Source: Stenomitos frigidus_A (GTDB lineage: Bacteria; Cyanobacteriota; Cyanobacteriia; Leptolyngbyales; Leptolyngbyaceae). Taken from it: a stretch of DNA of 64,000 nt. This document shows positions 51,459 through 61,592 of the stretch, piece after piece. The DNA lies in the NCBI RefSeq assembly GCF_963877135.1, contig NZ_CAWNSW010000133.1, forward strand, positions 1-64,000, in the 5' to 3' direction. The notes under the pieces are model-generated. The model had not been told where the DNA came from, searched no databases, and saw nothing but the letters and a program-made list of their open reading frames with translations. The number at the start of each line of letters is the position of its first letter. Positions within the stretch are counted from its first letter, which is position 1. Both the position numbers and the translations under genes were made by a program.

Positions 51459-53387
51459 CTAAGACTCGGGACCAGAGGCCCAGGTATCTCGCCATTTGAC
51501 AGTGCCTTCGTTGGCAATGACCCAGCGACGAGCCACCAGATTCTCGCGCAAAGGGGATTGCCCTTCACGCCACATTGCATATTTATACGTGATCATTTTA
51601 CCAGCGCTCTCTTCAAAGGGAATTTCACCGAACCAGGTGTTGGTGTTGATGTACTCCAGTGGGTATGCCTTGGAGACATCCCAGTGACCCAGCTCAGGGC
51701 AATTGCCTGTAACCACGATCGTCTCTCCAGGCTGCGTCTGGACGCCATTCAACTGCACGCGGACGATCGTCTGTCCTTTAATGCGTTCGCCGACATGGCT
51801 GATGACGATCGCGCTACGAGCTGCCAGTTCGAGACTATCGATCCTGCCCTCGCTGACCTCAAACTTCTGGCGAGTGAGCACACAGGTATGCTCACCATCG
51901 GGCAGCTCAGTCTCCACCGCTTCGATCGTCGTTGTTTCACCACGATTAAGCGCCACAAAACAAATGGAGTCGCGATAGCGTCGGGCATAGCAATATACAT
52001 CGGGTGCCAGGAGCTTTTGCCAATGTCCACCCATTGAAATCGCAGGATTCAAGCGACGCAAACCGGAGAGTAAGCGAATCAGACGGTACAGCTCCGTTTC
52101 GGTGTCCCAATGAGACATCATCGGGCGATTGTACGGATCGTTGCCACCCTCCGTATCGTCATGGAGGTACTGCTCTGTGCCGTAGTAAATACAAGGAATA
52201 CCGCGACTGGTCATGATCAAGGCGATCGCCACCTTCAACATGTCTGGGTCAGGGTTTAAGCTCTGAAACCGGGGCATGTCATGATTGTCGATAAACGTAA
52301 CCAGTTCATTGGCCCCAAAGTAGCGATGATCCAGGTCAAAAATGGCTTGAATAAGCTGGAAACCATCTTCTGCACCTTGCGCTAAAGCGGCGCGAAGGGC
52401 AACGCACAGCCCAAAGTCGAGCAGGGTCATGCCAGAGTGGTTCGCAAATTCAACGGAACGATCGTCCGACGGATGGCTATAAATCCATTCTCCAAAAATA
52501 AAGACATCCGGTCGATGCCCCTGGATATCCGCGTTGAACTCCTGCCAGAACCAGATTGGCATGTGTTTGATGGTATCGACGCGTAGGGCATCCACCCCAC
52601 GATCGAGCCATTGCTTAATAGCACCCTTGATATAGTCGCGGTAGTCGCTATTGTTTTCGTTAAAGGTTGCCAGTCCGGCCAGTTCGCGATTTTGTATCTG
52701 CCATTCGTCTTCCCAATCTGTAATTTCACCGTAGTGGTGATACCAGTTATCTTTGTCGTCGTTGAAATCGGCAATTTTGACGCCATCGTCATAGAGCTCG
52801 CCTTTCTTGCCGCTGAAATCGGGGTTGCTGTGGTTACAAACAACATCGAGTATGAGCTTCATCTTGCGCTGATGTAGCGCTTCAATCAGACGATCGAAGG
52901 TCGTATTTTTTTGCTCTTGAGTGTTGTTCAACGAGGGATCTTCGTCTCTACCAATGTAACGAGGATTGAGGCGTTTGAAATCTCGTGTCCAGTAGCCATG
53001 AATCGCAGCATTATCGACAAAAAGAGCTTCTACTTGCTCGAATAAGGGCGTGAGCCAGAGCGCTGTCACACCCATATTTTTGAGATAATCAAGTTTGTCG
53101 ATGATGCCTTGTAGATCACCGCCCCAGTATTTCCCCCAGTCTTGCCTCTCTGGATCAAACAGCTCTGGATTGGGCCCTTCACTATTATCAACATCGCCAT
53201 CATAAAAGCGATCGACAACCGCAAAATAAATGGTTTCCTGCCGAAATTCGATATCTCTGGTGTAAAGAAACTCCAGGTCAATTTCGCTGTCTTGCCTGGG
53301 TTCTGCTACTAACGCTTCAACATCTGCTTGATGATCATCCGTCTCGTATTGAGTGCGAGAACTTCGAGGAGGAGGAGTTGTTACCAT
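51459..53387 (-). CDS. Alpha-amylase family protein with starch-binding domain
   Basis: 642 aa. The GH13 catalytic domain has the four family regions: ILDVVCNHSN (region I), DALRVDTIKHM (II, nucleophile Asp), FIFGEWIYSHP (III, acid/base Glu) and FIDNHDMPRF (IV). Residues about 540-640 form a CBM20-type starch-binding domain (VQLNGVQTQPGETIVVTGNC, LGHWDVSKAYPLEY). No signal peptide is seen, so it is probably cytoplasmic and acts on glycogen or maltodextrins. The layout resembles cyclodextrin-glucanotransferase/maltogenic enzymes. It may work with GlgP at 4119. Confidence 0.93.
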   Translation of the reverse strand: MVTTPPPRSSRTQYETDDHQADVEALVAEPRQDSEIDLEFLYTRDIEFRQETIYFAVVDRFYDGDVDNSEGPNPELFDPERQDWGKYWGGDLQGIIDKLDYLKNMGVTALWLTPLFEQVEALFVDNAAIHGYWTRDFKRLNPRYIGRDEDPSLNNTQEQKNTTFDRLIEALHQRKMKLILDVVCNHSNPDFSGKKGELYDDGVKIADFNDDKDNWYHHYGEITDWEDEWQIQNRELAGLATFNENNSDYRDYIKGAIKQWLDRGVDALRVDTIKHMPIWFWQEFNADIQGHRPDVFIFGEWIYSHPSDDRSVEFANHSGMTLLDFGLCVALRAALAQGAEDGFQLIQAIFDLDHRYFGANELVTFIDNHDMPRFQSLNPDPDMLKVAIALIMTSRGIPCIYYGTEQYLHDDTEGGNDPYNRPMMSHWDTETELYRLIRLLSGLRRLNPAISMGGHWQKLLAPDVYCYARRYRDSICFVALNRGETTTIEAVETELPDGEHTCVLTRQKFEVSEGRIDSLELAARSAIVISHVGERIKGQTIVRVQLNGVQTQPGETIVVTGNCPELGHWDVSKAYPLEYINTNTWFGEIPFEESAGKMITYKYAMWREGQSPLRENLVARRWVIANEGTVKWRDTWASGPES

Positions 53388-53635
53388 AGAATATTTAGAA
53401 AGTCCAATATAAAGCGGTGTTCATGTCTTAGAGCGATGCATTTATTCCCAACACAACGCCAATATAGTATTGAGTTTGTGTGACCATAACGCTTCTCATA
53501 GGGTCGCTGACTGCAGGGGCTGACTAATGCAAGTGAAACATACTTTGTAGAATCTACGCTTTGTTCTTTTGTTTGGTATCTCACTTTGGATAGTCTTTTT
53601 GGTGTTTCATCGGCCTAAAGAGATAAGATCTGCAA

Positions 53636-54904
53636 ATGTTACCCACCGATTTGCTCATGCATCGCTATAGCGGTGAGGAAATTGTGCCCAAACGGTTAGC
53701 GATCGCTGGGCAAACTCTGTCGATCGCCAACAGCTTGATTACGCTGTTCCAAAACGCTAAAGATGGCACGAGAGGCGAACTCAAGCAGCAACTGCAAGCC
53801 TTGGAGGGCGAAAGCACTGACTACCGCATTAAGCGTGGTCTTGCCCATTTACTCACTAGCGATACCTTCAGCCACTTTGAAACCATCAGCCCCTTAGATC
53901 CCCTCACGCTACGTCAGCGAGTCTTTGCACTCTCGGCACAACGGGCAGGCGGGCTCTCAGCCACTCAGGCAACCTTACAGCAACTGGCAGACCGCCTCAG
54001 TCAAGAGATGGGTCATGACGTTTTGCCGGCACAGATTCAAACAGGGCTCTACGCTGACCTGCCCGATAACCAGATCTTGACCCGCTTTGATGCACCCACA
54101 GCCGAAGCACTGCTGCATCGTTATAACTTGTCTCAAGTGCAAGGTGTGTTTTATCGCGCCAGCCACGTCACGCTGAATGCCCATCGCAATGACCCCGGCG
54201 AATATAAGCTGCTCTTTCGGTACCTCAAGCTGTTTCGGTTGATGACCTATATTGAGGGCGATGCCGATCATGGCTTTACGCTGACGATCGACGGGCCCAC
54301 TAGCCTCTTCAAGCCCAACACGCGCTACGGGTTGAAATTGGCCATGCTGCTGCCGGCCTTGCTCCACGTCACCAAATGGAGCTTGACGGCCACTCTACAG
54401 CATCGGGATACGTATTCTGGTCAGGTGCGATCGGGGCGCTTTAATCTCAACTCCGACTGCGGCCTCGTCACGCACTATCCCCCCGGTAAAACCTACGACA
54501 GCATGGTGGAAGAAAGTTTTGTCGATCGCTGGTCAAAAGCAAAAACCGAGTGGCAACTTGAGCGTGAAGTCGATCTGATCCCCATTCCCGGCAGCGTCAT
54601 GATCCCCGACTTTCGTCTCGTTCATCCTGACGGCCGCACTTTTTTGCTCGAAATCGTCGGCTACTGGCGACCCGAATACTTGCAGAAGAAATTTTCCCAG
54701 GTGCGCCAATCAGGACGCGATGATCTCATTCTGGCCATCTCAGAACGACTGAACCTGGAGAAGGCAGGTGTTAAGGTGGGCGACATTCCCGCTAATGCGA
54801 TTTGGTTCAAAGACCAACTCATGCCTAAACCCGTGTTGGCAATGTTGGAACAAGATCAAACAAAAACTGGCGCTGCTTCAATCAAAGCAACGCCAGAATT
54901 ATAG
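53636..54904 (+). CDS. DUF790 nuclease-like protein (Bax1-like)
   Basis: 422 aa. DUF790 covers most of the length. The N-terminus begins MLPTDLLMHRYSGEEIVPKR, typical of the family. The C-terminal region (about 315-370) has a PD-(D/E)XK-like core: IPDFRLVHPDGRTFLLEIVG, then YLQKKFSQV. The archaeal member Bax1 is the endonuclease partner of helicase XPB in nucleotide excision repair. In bacteria it is usually next to an XPB-like helicase gene; none is here, so it is either orphaned or the helicase is elsewhere. Confidence 0.9.
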   Translation: MLPTDLLMHRYSGEEIVPKRLAIAGQTLSIANSLITLFQNAKDGTRGELKQQLQALEGESTDYRIKRGLAHLLTSDTFSHFETISPLDPLTLRQRVFALSAQRAGGLSATQATLQQLADRLSQEMGHDVLPAQIQTGLYADLPDNQILTRFDAPTAEALLHRYNLSQVQGVFYRASHVTLNAHRNDPGEYKLLFRYLKLFRLMTYIEGDADHGFTLTIDGPTSLFKPNTRYGLKLAMLLPALLHVTKWSLTATLQHRDTYSGQVRSGRFNLNSDCGLVTHYPPGKTYDSMVEESFVDRWSKAKTEWQLEREVDLIPIPGSVMIPDFRLVHPDGRTFLLEIVGYWRPEYLQKKFSQVRQSGRDDLILAISERLNLEKAGVKVGDIPANAIWFKDQLMPKPVLAMLEQDQTKTGAASIKATPEL

Positions 54905-54905
54905 G

Positions 54906-54959
54906 ATTCTTGATGTGAAGTGCGGCAGTAACTATATCTACTACCACTCTATCAAGAAT
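54906..54959. terminator. Inverted repeat between convergent genes
   Basis: attcttgat (54906-54914) and atcaagaat (54951-54959) are exact reverse complements, placed just inside the stop codons of the DUF790 gene and the opposing SH3 protein. The 36-nt loop is long, so it is a weak bidirectional terminator at best. Confidence 0.35.
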
Positions 54960-55762
54960 TAACGGAAGCCAATGTAGTCACGAGCCACCCAACCGCCGCT
55001 GGAAAGTTGCGACCAAGTGCGACCGCCAGCAAACTGCTCAGCACCCGTGAGGCGGAGGGATCCACCAGATCCAACACTACCAATAACGCGACCATTGGGA
55101 CCATTGCGAACGAGAAGATTCGTTCTAACATCAGCAAAAGGACCTGCTGGAACGGGTCTTTCGGCGCTTCCAGATCCGTTGTCTAGATATTCGCTGGCAA
55201 CCCAACCACCACCACCAATTTTGGTCCAGTTGTAACCAGCCCTAGGAACCGTATAACCATCACGGGTAACACGAGAGCCGTAAGGAAGAGTGTACAGGTA
55301 TCCACCATTGGGAGAATCGCGCACTACAAGTCCAATACGAGCGGTAACAAGACTGCTTCCAGGAGTATTTCGCTCTTGTCCTTTATCGAAAGAACCAAGG
55401 TAAGCAGGTAAACCCAATGTAGGAAGGGTTGCAGGTCCAGCTTTGCCGTCAGCCAATAAATCACGGCTCTTCTGGTGGCTGATTAATCTGTAGTAAGTTT
55501 CAGGACCAAAAACACCATCAACGCGGATGCCACCAAGTTTTTGTTGAAGTTGCGCAACACCGGAACCTCTATCTCCGCTCATGAGGAGTGCTTGGGCTTG
55601 GTCGGCATGGCTCAGCGTTGCGGTGACAACCCCTGCCGATAGTACACCCAGCGCGATCGAGCCTGGGGCTTTGAGACTGATATTGTCAAACGATCGCAGT
55701 TCCGATTTTGGATTGGGATCTTCGTAAGCAACAGCGGTATGAATGAAGGCTAATGTTTCCAT
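54959..55762 (-). CDS. Peptidoglycan-binding and SH3 domain protein
   Basis: 267 aa. After an N-terminal part with a hydrophobic stretch (about residues 35-50) comes a PG_binding_1 domain (about 62-118, DRGSGVAQLQQKLGGIRVDG, FGPETYY) and two SH3b repeats: ARIGLVVRDSPNGGYLYTLP with GGGWVASEYLDN (about 140-195), and TNLLVRNGPNGRVIGSVGSG with GGWVARDYIG (about 212-267). All three modules bind cell wall. No catalytic domain is present, so it is a wall-associated or targeting protein. It is convergent with the DUF790 gene. Confidence 0.88.
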   Translation of the reverse strand: METLAFIHTAVAYEDPNPKSELRSFDNISLKAPGSIALGVLSAGVVTATLSHADQAQALLMSGDRGSGVAQLQQKLGGIRVDGVFGPETYYRLISHQKSRDLLADGKAGPATLPTLGLPAYLGSFDKGQERNTPGSSLVTARIGLVVRDSPNGGYLYTLPYGSRVTRDGYTVPRAGYNWTKIGGGGWVASEYLDNGSGSAERPVPAGPFADVRTNLLVRNGPNGRVIGSVGSGGSLRLTGAEQFAGGRTWSQLSSGGWVARDYIGFR

Positions 55763-56349
55763 AGGAGACCTTTAAAACAATCGGTAGAGGACGGTATATG
55801 CTCGGAAACCTATCATTGTTCATCGAACACAAGGTCTCCGCATTTTTTGAAAAAAGTATGACAATGATCTGTAATCACTGCTAAAGATTACAGCAGTATC
55901 AACAATGATATAGGTGTTTACTCAATATGATTCAAGCGATTCCTAGCTCGGACTAAGAAATTAACAACCTTGCGATTAATAACTGCTGTTATCCAAGAAT
56001 AAGAATGCAATGAACCACAACTGGGCTACGACTTCCCCTGATATGCTTCTACCAAGATAATATCAGAGGACTTAAGGATAGTAAAGTCTGTTAAGCAGGA
56101 GAGCAATCACTAGAAGCCTAAGTGTTGTCCGTTGGTTAGCGTCTAGTTCCTGCGGTGTAAGGGTGAACACTTTACCATCGCATCAACCTAAAGGCTTATG
56201 TTTAATCTAGTTACGAAGTCTGATCTTTTGTGATACCAAGAGACAGCCTTAGCAATCTTTGATGCCATTAATCATCAGAAAGGGTGAGGAAGATTGTGGC
56301 CAAGGCTGCATGAACAAAGGTGAATTGAATCGGCTCGGTTAGCGATCGC
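55763..56349. other. Spacer with an inverted repeat, no gene
   Basis: About 590 bases. ctgtaatc (55869-55876) and gattacag (55886-55893) form an 8-bp inverted repeat about 110 bp before the wall-binding protein gene on the minus strand, placed like an operator. Nothing else is seen. Confidence 0.45.
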
Positions 56350-57471
56350 TCAAAATTCAACCGTTACATCTTGTGGTTTGTTATCTCGACTGACGGTGAA
56401 GGTCGCACGATCGCGCTTTGTAGCCAAGAACGCTTTAAGGTCTTCAAGCCGCTCTAAGGGTTGGTTGTTTACCTTGATGAGACGATCGCCAGCATTTAAC
56501 CCAGCCTGCTCAGCAGGCGACTCTGGTTCCACGATCTGAATGACTAGCGTTCGTTCATCCACGATCGCTCCCAAATGGGCACCAGACTCCGAAGGCTGCG
56601 ACGGGTAAGGTCTATAGGGTGAGTCTGTTTTATAGGGTAACTCCGCTATCACGGGCGGATTGAAATCTAGTGGTTTAGAGGGCAGTGGCAAAGGAGTCAC
56701 ATGATCAGCGATTGGACTTTCAGTCGGCACTGACTTGCTTTTGTTCTGCTCAAAAAATTGAGTGGTAGTAACCACGTTTGTAGCAAAACTAAGGCCAACA
56801 TTCTCGCCAGTCTCTGACAACCAGATTGATTTATTCACTCCGATCATTTCACCCTGCTGGTTAAGCAGAGGGCCGCCAGAGTTGCCCGGTTGCAGCAAGA
56901 TGGCCGATTTCAAGTCGCTCGTGCCACGCGTGCCAATTAATTTGCCTCTTGCCAACACACCTGTAATCGCACGCGGACTACCCAGCGCACAGACTCCCTG
57001 CCCACTTTGAATTTCCTCTGGCTTGGCGAAGGCGATCGTGGGCAACGGCTCTTTTGTACTGATTTTGACCAGCGCTAAATCGTGAGTTGCGTTGGTTGCC
57101 AGCACTTGCCCCTTGTAGAGGGTGCCGCCCCATTGCCTAGCGTGAATTTCTCCTCTAGAGCCAACCTCGCGCACGACGTGCTCATTGGTCAACACTAACC
57201 CGTCGCTACTGACAATACTGCCAGTGCCGATCTCCGCTCCTGCAAAAATAGTCAAGATGGCAGGGCGCGACGTTTCTACATGACAATTCGCTAACGGTTG
57301 CTTGGTTTGTTTTGTTGAATCTGGTTGGCCAGTTTCTTCACTGATTGGCAATAAACCTCGCACCAGCGAAGCGAGGAAGTCAGCCCAGAAACCACTGGAA
57401 AGAAGTAGTACACCCAGAATGCACGCCAACGATAGACGATTAAGTTTCACCATCTCGTTTAGAACACTCAA
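56350..57471 (-). CDS. Trypsin-like serine protease with PDZ domain (HtrA-like), copy 1
   Basis: 373 aa. N-terminal hydrophobic anchor (about residues 13-38), then a trypsin-fold domain with the triad in LTNEHVVREV (His), ATHDLALVKI (Asp) and QPGNSGGPLL (Ser), and a C-terminal PDZ domain (about 290-373, ESPAEQAGLNAGDRLIKVNN). It probably degrades or processes misfolded periplasmic proteins. It has a close paralogue at 57870 on the same strand; both share GEMIGVNKSIWLSETGEN. Between the domains is a Pro-rich linker. Confidence 0.93.
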   Translation of the reverse strand: MSVLNEMVKLNRLSLACILGVLLLSSGFWADFLASLVRGLLPISEETGQPDSTKQTKQPLANCHVETSRPAILTIFAGAEIGTGSIVSSDGLVLTNEHVVREVGSRGEIHARQWGGTLYKGQVLATNATHDLALVKISTKEPLPTIAFAKPEEIQSGQGVCALGSPRAITGVLARGKLIGTRGTSDLKSAILLQPGNSGGPLLNQQGEMIGVNKSIWLSETGENVGLSFATNVVTTTQFFEQNKSKSVPTESPIADHVTPLPLPSKPLDFNPPVIAELPYKTDSPYRPYPSQPSESGAHLGAIVDERTLVIQIVEPESPAEQAGLNAGDRLIKVNNQPLERLEDLKAFLATKRDRATFTVSRDNKPQDVTVEF

Positions 57472-57869
57472 ACAGAGGATCTCTGAAACGTCCTAGACAT
57501 CTCCGATTTCAGCAAGTCTTCATTCAATAAAGGCTTGCTGTCGAAGGTTGCAGCAACATTGGCTTGTATGAGTCTTCCGGTGTAGAGGTAATTGGTGTTG
57601 CTACAGCTTTAACCACTAGACGCACTATCAGTTCCTCTTGAAACGAAGCAATGCACTGTTCTAGCTGTTACCCGAACGCCACACGATTTGACCACTTTGT
57701 ACTCATAGCATCTTTAAGGCTTCTTCATCTAGTACAGACGAGGCAAAAGCCCTCGAATAAATTCGGGGCTTTCACGCTCGCGTATGGATCGATTCTTGAG
57801 CCTTGGAAACCAGAAACCAGGGCGATCGCTTGCGGCTTAGCCTGTTAATTCTAGTACAAAATTACCGAT
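57472..57869. other. Spacer between paralogous proteases with a palindrome
   Basis: About 400 bases. At 57746-57772, aaagccc-t-cgaataaattcg-g-gggcttt forms a long hairpin related to the one at 13471. No gene is seen. Confidence 0.5.
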
Positions 57870-58919
57870 CTAAAGCGTTCTTGTTGAGTAATTTTGCTTG
57901 AAATTAACCTGCTTAAGCATTGTGTCTTGATTGCGTTTAACCGTGAAGCTGGCACTTGCCTGACGGCGGTTCAGAAAGGCTTGTAGTGTGGCTAAACTGC
58001 CTAGTGGTTTACCATCAACTTGGATGAGCCGATCGCCTGGTCTCAAACCACCCATGTCGGCAGGAGAACCCAACACAATTTGGCGAATAATCAAGCTCTT
58101 AGCATCCACAATCGCTCCTAGAACACCACCTGAAGCCACAGGACGATTCGCAATCTGTAGGGATGAGTCACTTGGGGACAAGGGGGCAGCGCTGGCAGCT
58201 GACTGACTGGGATTGCGTTCTAAGTAAATTTGAGCATCATCAATCAGTTTTTTAGCAATACCAATAGTCGTTGAAAAACTGATGCCCGTATTCTCACCTG
58301 TTTCTGATAGCCAGATTGATTTATTGACCCCAATCATTTCGCCTTGCTCGTTGAGCAATGGACCACCAGAGTTCCCACGAATTAAGAAGATATCGGACTT
58401 TAAATCATTGCTACCACGAAACTCTTTGAGTTTTCCCACGCTGATGCTGGTCAGTCCAAACGGGTTACCGATCGCGCAGACTGCTTGACCAAGGCGAACA
58501 TTGCCTGGTTGTGCTAAAGCTACAGGGACTGGAAGAGGAGCCTGAGTGTCAAGCTTGACGACAGCCAGGTCATTCGGCTGGTCCGATTTGATCGCCCGCC
58601 CAATGTAGCGGGTTCCGTTCGTCAGCTTGACATATATTTTCGTCTTACTGGGAGCCTGTATTGCTTCCTTCACCACATGGTAATTGGTGATCAGAAGCCC
58701 GTTTGGGCTAACAATACTGCCTGTGCCAATCTCCGTACCAGAATAGAGCGTGACGACAGCATTTGCGTTCTTTTGGCACGTCTCGTAAATATCATTGACA
58801 GCGCTTGGTGTGCTTGTCCCAACCTGAGACATGCGTACAGGTACCGCGATCGCCGAGACGCTATGCAACGCCAGCGCAACAGATGTGGAGAAAAGCAGTA
58901 GAGACTTGAATGGCATCAT
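57870..58919 (-). CDS. Trypsin-like serine protease with PDZ domain (HtrA-like), copy 2
   Basis: 349 aa from the ATG at 58919; the frame extends 18 codons further upstream without support. A signal peptide (LLLFSTSVALALHSVSAIA) precedes the protease domain with the triad in ITNYHVVKEA (His), PNDLAVVKLD (Asp) and RGNSGGPLLN (Ser). PDZ is at about residues 260-345 (LGSPADMGGLRPGDRLIQVD). It is a close paralogue of copy 1, with which it forms a tandem pair, probably from local duplication. Confidence 0.93.
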   Translation of the reverse strand: MMPFKSLLLFSTSVALALHSVSAIAVPVRMSQVGTSTPSAVNDIYETCQKNANAVVTLYSGTEIGTGSIVSPNGLLITNYHVVKEAIQAPSKTKIYVKLTNGTRYIGRAIKSDQPNDLAVVKLDTQAPLPVPVALAQPGNVRLGQAVCAIGNPFGLTSISVGKLKEFRGSNDLKSDIFLIRGNSGGPLLNEQGEMIGVNKSIWLSETGENTGISFSTTIGIAKKLIDDAQIYLERNPSQSAASAAPLSPSDSSLQIANRPVASGGVLGAIVDAKSLIIRQIVLGSPADMGGLRPGDRLIQVDGKPLGSLATLQAFLNRRQASASFTVKRNQDTMLKQVNFKQNYSTRTL

Positions 58920-59703
58920 GGTTAGGTCAAGAATGAAGAGACAAAAACTCTGCACGTTGCCGTAGTATTCCAAAGAGGAAAGTCGATCGCTCGGTCGGCA
59001 AGATTACTTAACTGAAAAACTCAACTAGAAACGTGCTGCGGTAGGTTCTGTCAAATGTCTACAACTCAAGCACCAACGAGGGCACTGGCTTGGCGGCTGA
59101 TTTGTTAACCATACCCTGATGTTTCAACCGATGCTTGCCTCAACCCGGAAACTTTGGTCATCTTTGGCGGGGCAGCTTGCGGCAATACTTAAATTACAAT
59201 CAGCGTTGTAAGCTGAGTGATGTCAGGCAAGACGCACAGTAGGCAACAGAGGTTCCAGCCCAAGATTTCAGCTAAAAGCGGACTTGCACATTGGTGCGTT
59301 GCCACCCACGCGCGATCGTAAAGAGCGCGGTATTCGGTTGGCGATCGACAAATGAAATAATGTAAGCGAGAAATGATTGTCAGACTGTGAGACCTCCGCT
59401 CCGGTGGTCGTTAAACGCAAGAAGGCAATCATCTGGGCGAAAACCACTCATTGCCGCCACTGAACCAGCTTGCATTGATGCGGTCAGTCGCAAACGCCTG
59501 TCCTTAATAGAGCTGTTCGCCCCAACATCTTATTTAGGTTGACGAGTTTGAATAGCGTTACTCGCTGACCGCAAAGATCACTACTGCCCCAATTCGCGTT
59601 AGCTCATACCCATCATACGCTGGACTGAAAACCGATGGCAGGCTCCCCTGCTGCCATCCCCTCCTACAATGTTGGAGGAACTCTCGTTTAGCGGGCTGGG
59701 ATT
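58920..59703. other. Long spacer, no gene
   Basis: About 780 bases with short frames only and no homologous repeat or hairpin I can name. It contains several HIP1-like sites. The length exceeds what two promoters need, so it may hold decayed DNA or an unrecognised RNA. Confidence 0.4.
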
Positions 59704-61032
59704 GTGGCGTTCAAAATTGGTCTATTGGGTTTGGGGACGGTGGGAACAGGAACCGTGCAAATTTTGCTTAACCCAGCCCAGCGGCATCCTCTGGTACAGG
59801 AATTAGAGCTTTACCGGGTAGGTGTCCGATCGCTCGCGAAGCCTCGTTCGGTCGCTCTGCCGCCAAGCCTGATCACGACTGATTTGGACGCGATCGTCAC
59901 TGATCCAGAGGTTGATATCGTGGTCGAGGTGATCGGTGGGTTGGAGCCAGCGCGATCGCTCATCCTCAAAGCCATTGCCCACGGGAAGCATGTGGTGACA
60001 GCCAATAAGGCGGCGATCGCGCGGTATGGCGCTGAGATCTTCACGGCCGCCGAAGCCGCAGGCGTGTATGTCTTGCTGGAAGCTGCGGTTGGTGGTGGCA
60101 TTCCCGTGATCGAGCCGCTGAAGCAGTCTCTTTGTGCAAACCGCATTCTGACCGTGACGGGCATTATCAATGGCACGACCAATTACATCCTGACGCGGAT
60201 GCAAACGGAAGGCGGCGACTTTGCCGACATTCTGGCAGACGCCCAACGACTGGGCTATGCCGAAGCTGACCCGACCGCTGATGTCGATGGCATGGATGCA
60301 GCGGATAAAATCGCCATTCTGGCATCGCTGGCGTTTGGCGGCCGGATCAAGCTGCCAGAAGTGCACTGCGAAGGCATTCGGCAGGTGAGTGCGGCTGATA
60401 TTGCTTATGCTGACAAGCTGGGCTTTGTCATCAAGCTGCTGGCGGTTGCCAAACGGGAATCACAGTTGCCGACAGAATCAACAGAACAACTGCAGCTCAG
60501 AGTGCATCCGACGCTGGTGCCCAAGAGCCACCCCCTTGCCAGCGTGAATGATGTGAACAACGCCATTCTCATTGAAGGTGACCCGATCGGGCAAGTGATG
60601 TTTTTTGGTCCTGGTGCAGGAGCAGGCCCCACTGCCAGCGCCATTATGGCGGATATACTCAACATCGCAGCCATTTTGAAAGTGCAGCAGAGTGGGACGG
60701 TGCGATCGCACGGTACGCCTGTACTCGACCCCTTGCTTGCGTGCTCACACCAGTCATATTGCACGATCGTTCCCATTGAGGCACTCGTCACCCGCTTTTA
60801 CGCTCGCTTTCTCACGCGCGACTCTCCGGGTGTGATTGGCAAGCTGGGCACCTGCTTTGGCAATCATGATGTGAGTTTGGAGTCGATCGTGCAAACAGGC
60901 TTACGCGACAATTTGGCAGAAATTGTCGTGGTGACTCACCATGTTCGCGAAGGCAATTTCCGCACGGCACTAGACGAAATCCGAGCAATGGAAGCCGTCA
61001 GCAGTATTGCCAGTACCTTACGGGTTTTGTAA
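59704..61032 (+). CDS. hom: Homoserine dehydrogenase
   Basis: 442 aa. It reduces aspartate-4-semialdehyde to homoserine, feeding threonine and methionine. The Rossmann motif LGLGTVGTGTVQILL at the N-terminus, GKHVVTANKAAIA, the catalytic-domain motif GIINGTTNYILTRM, ADPTADVDGMDAADKIAIL and the C-terminal ACT domain (about residues 365-442, GVIGKLGTCFGNHDVSLESI) are present. The ACT domain is where threonine feedback normally acts. The start is GTG at 59704. It is monocistronic. Confidence 0.96.
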   Translation: MAFKIGLLGLGTVGTGTVQILLNPAQRHPLVQELELYRVGVRSLAKPRSVALPPSLITTDLDAIVTDPEVDIVVEVIGGLEPARSLILKAIAHGKHVVTANKAAIARYGAEIFTAAEAAGVYVLLEAAVGGGIPVIEPLKQSLCANRILTVTGIINGTTNYILTRMQTEGGDFADILADAQRLGYAEADPTADVDGMDAADKIAILASLAFGGRIKLPEVHCEGIRQVSAADIAYADKLGFVIKLLAVAKRESQLPTESTEQLQLRVHPTLVPKSHPLASVNDVNNAILIEGDPIGQVMFFGPGAGAGPTASAIMADILNIAAILKVQQSGTVRSHGTPVLDPLLACSHQSYCTIVPIEALVTRFYARFLTRDSPGVIGKLGTCFGNHDVSLESIVQTGLRDNLAEIVVVTHHVREGNFRTALDEIRAMEAVSSIASTLRVL

Positions 61033-61108
61033 AGGAGCGCGATCAGCGATCGTCTACAAAACTCTACGGCGCTGCTGAATCTGAGGATGCTTTGTGAATC
61101 CTTGCCCC

Positions 61109-61507
61109 CTACTCCCTATGCCCCTGCTTAGACTGATAGCGCACCAGTGCTCGAATACGATCACGCGGCAACCCAAGTTCTCGACTGATTGCAGCTTCGA
61201 TCTGTTCTGGTTGAGTGGTTGGAAATTCAAAGGTTAAGGCTGTCAGCGATGAGTTGGCTGTCTGGATATTGACGGTTGAACGGCCCTGTTGGGCATGGAT
61301 CAAGACAGTGATTGACTGCACCGTGCGCGTCGGCTGTTTGGGTTGGCGATCGCCTTCTAAATAGAGGGTGACTTTGTTCGATCGAGCCAGCATTTGATCG
61401 GTTAATATCCCACTGGTCAACCAAAAGCCAAGTCCTAGCAACGGTAAAAAGAGCCAAAACTCTAGCCCTAACGATTGCAGTACTTGAGTCCATCGCAAGC
61501 GAGCCAT
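61109..61507 (-). CDS. Small membrane protein, 132 aa
   Basis: One strong hydrophobic segment at about residues 13-35 (GLEFWLFLPLLGLGFWLTSG) and a soluble C-terminal part with strands (NKVTLYLEGD, QSITVLIHAQQGRSTVNIQT) and a Glu/Arg-rich end. Not recognised. It probably faces the periplasm or thylakoid lumen. It follows a 70-codon minus-strand ORF with about 300 bp between. Confidence 0.7.
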   Translation of the reverse strand: MARLRWTQVLQSLGLEFWLFLPLLGLGFWLTSGILTDQMLARSNKVTLYLEGDRQPKQPTRTVQSITVLIHAQQGRSTVNIQTANSSLTALTFEFPTTQPEQIEAAISRELGLPRDRIRALVRYQSKQGHRE

Positions 61508-61592
61508 AAAGCGGTTACCTCGATCGAGCCTGCCGTTTAAAGCAGCGTTCTCTCATCCGTGCGACACTGCCTTGATGAGTCATAGTGCGCTC

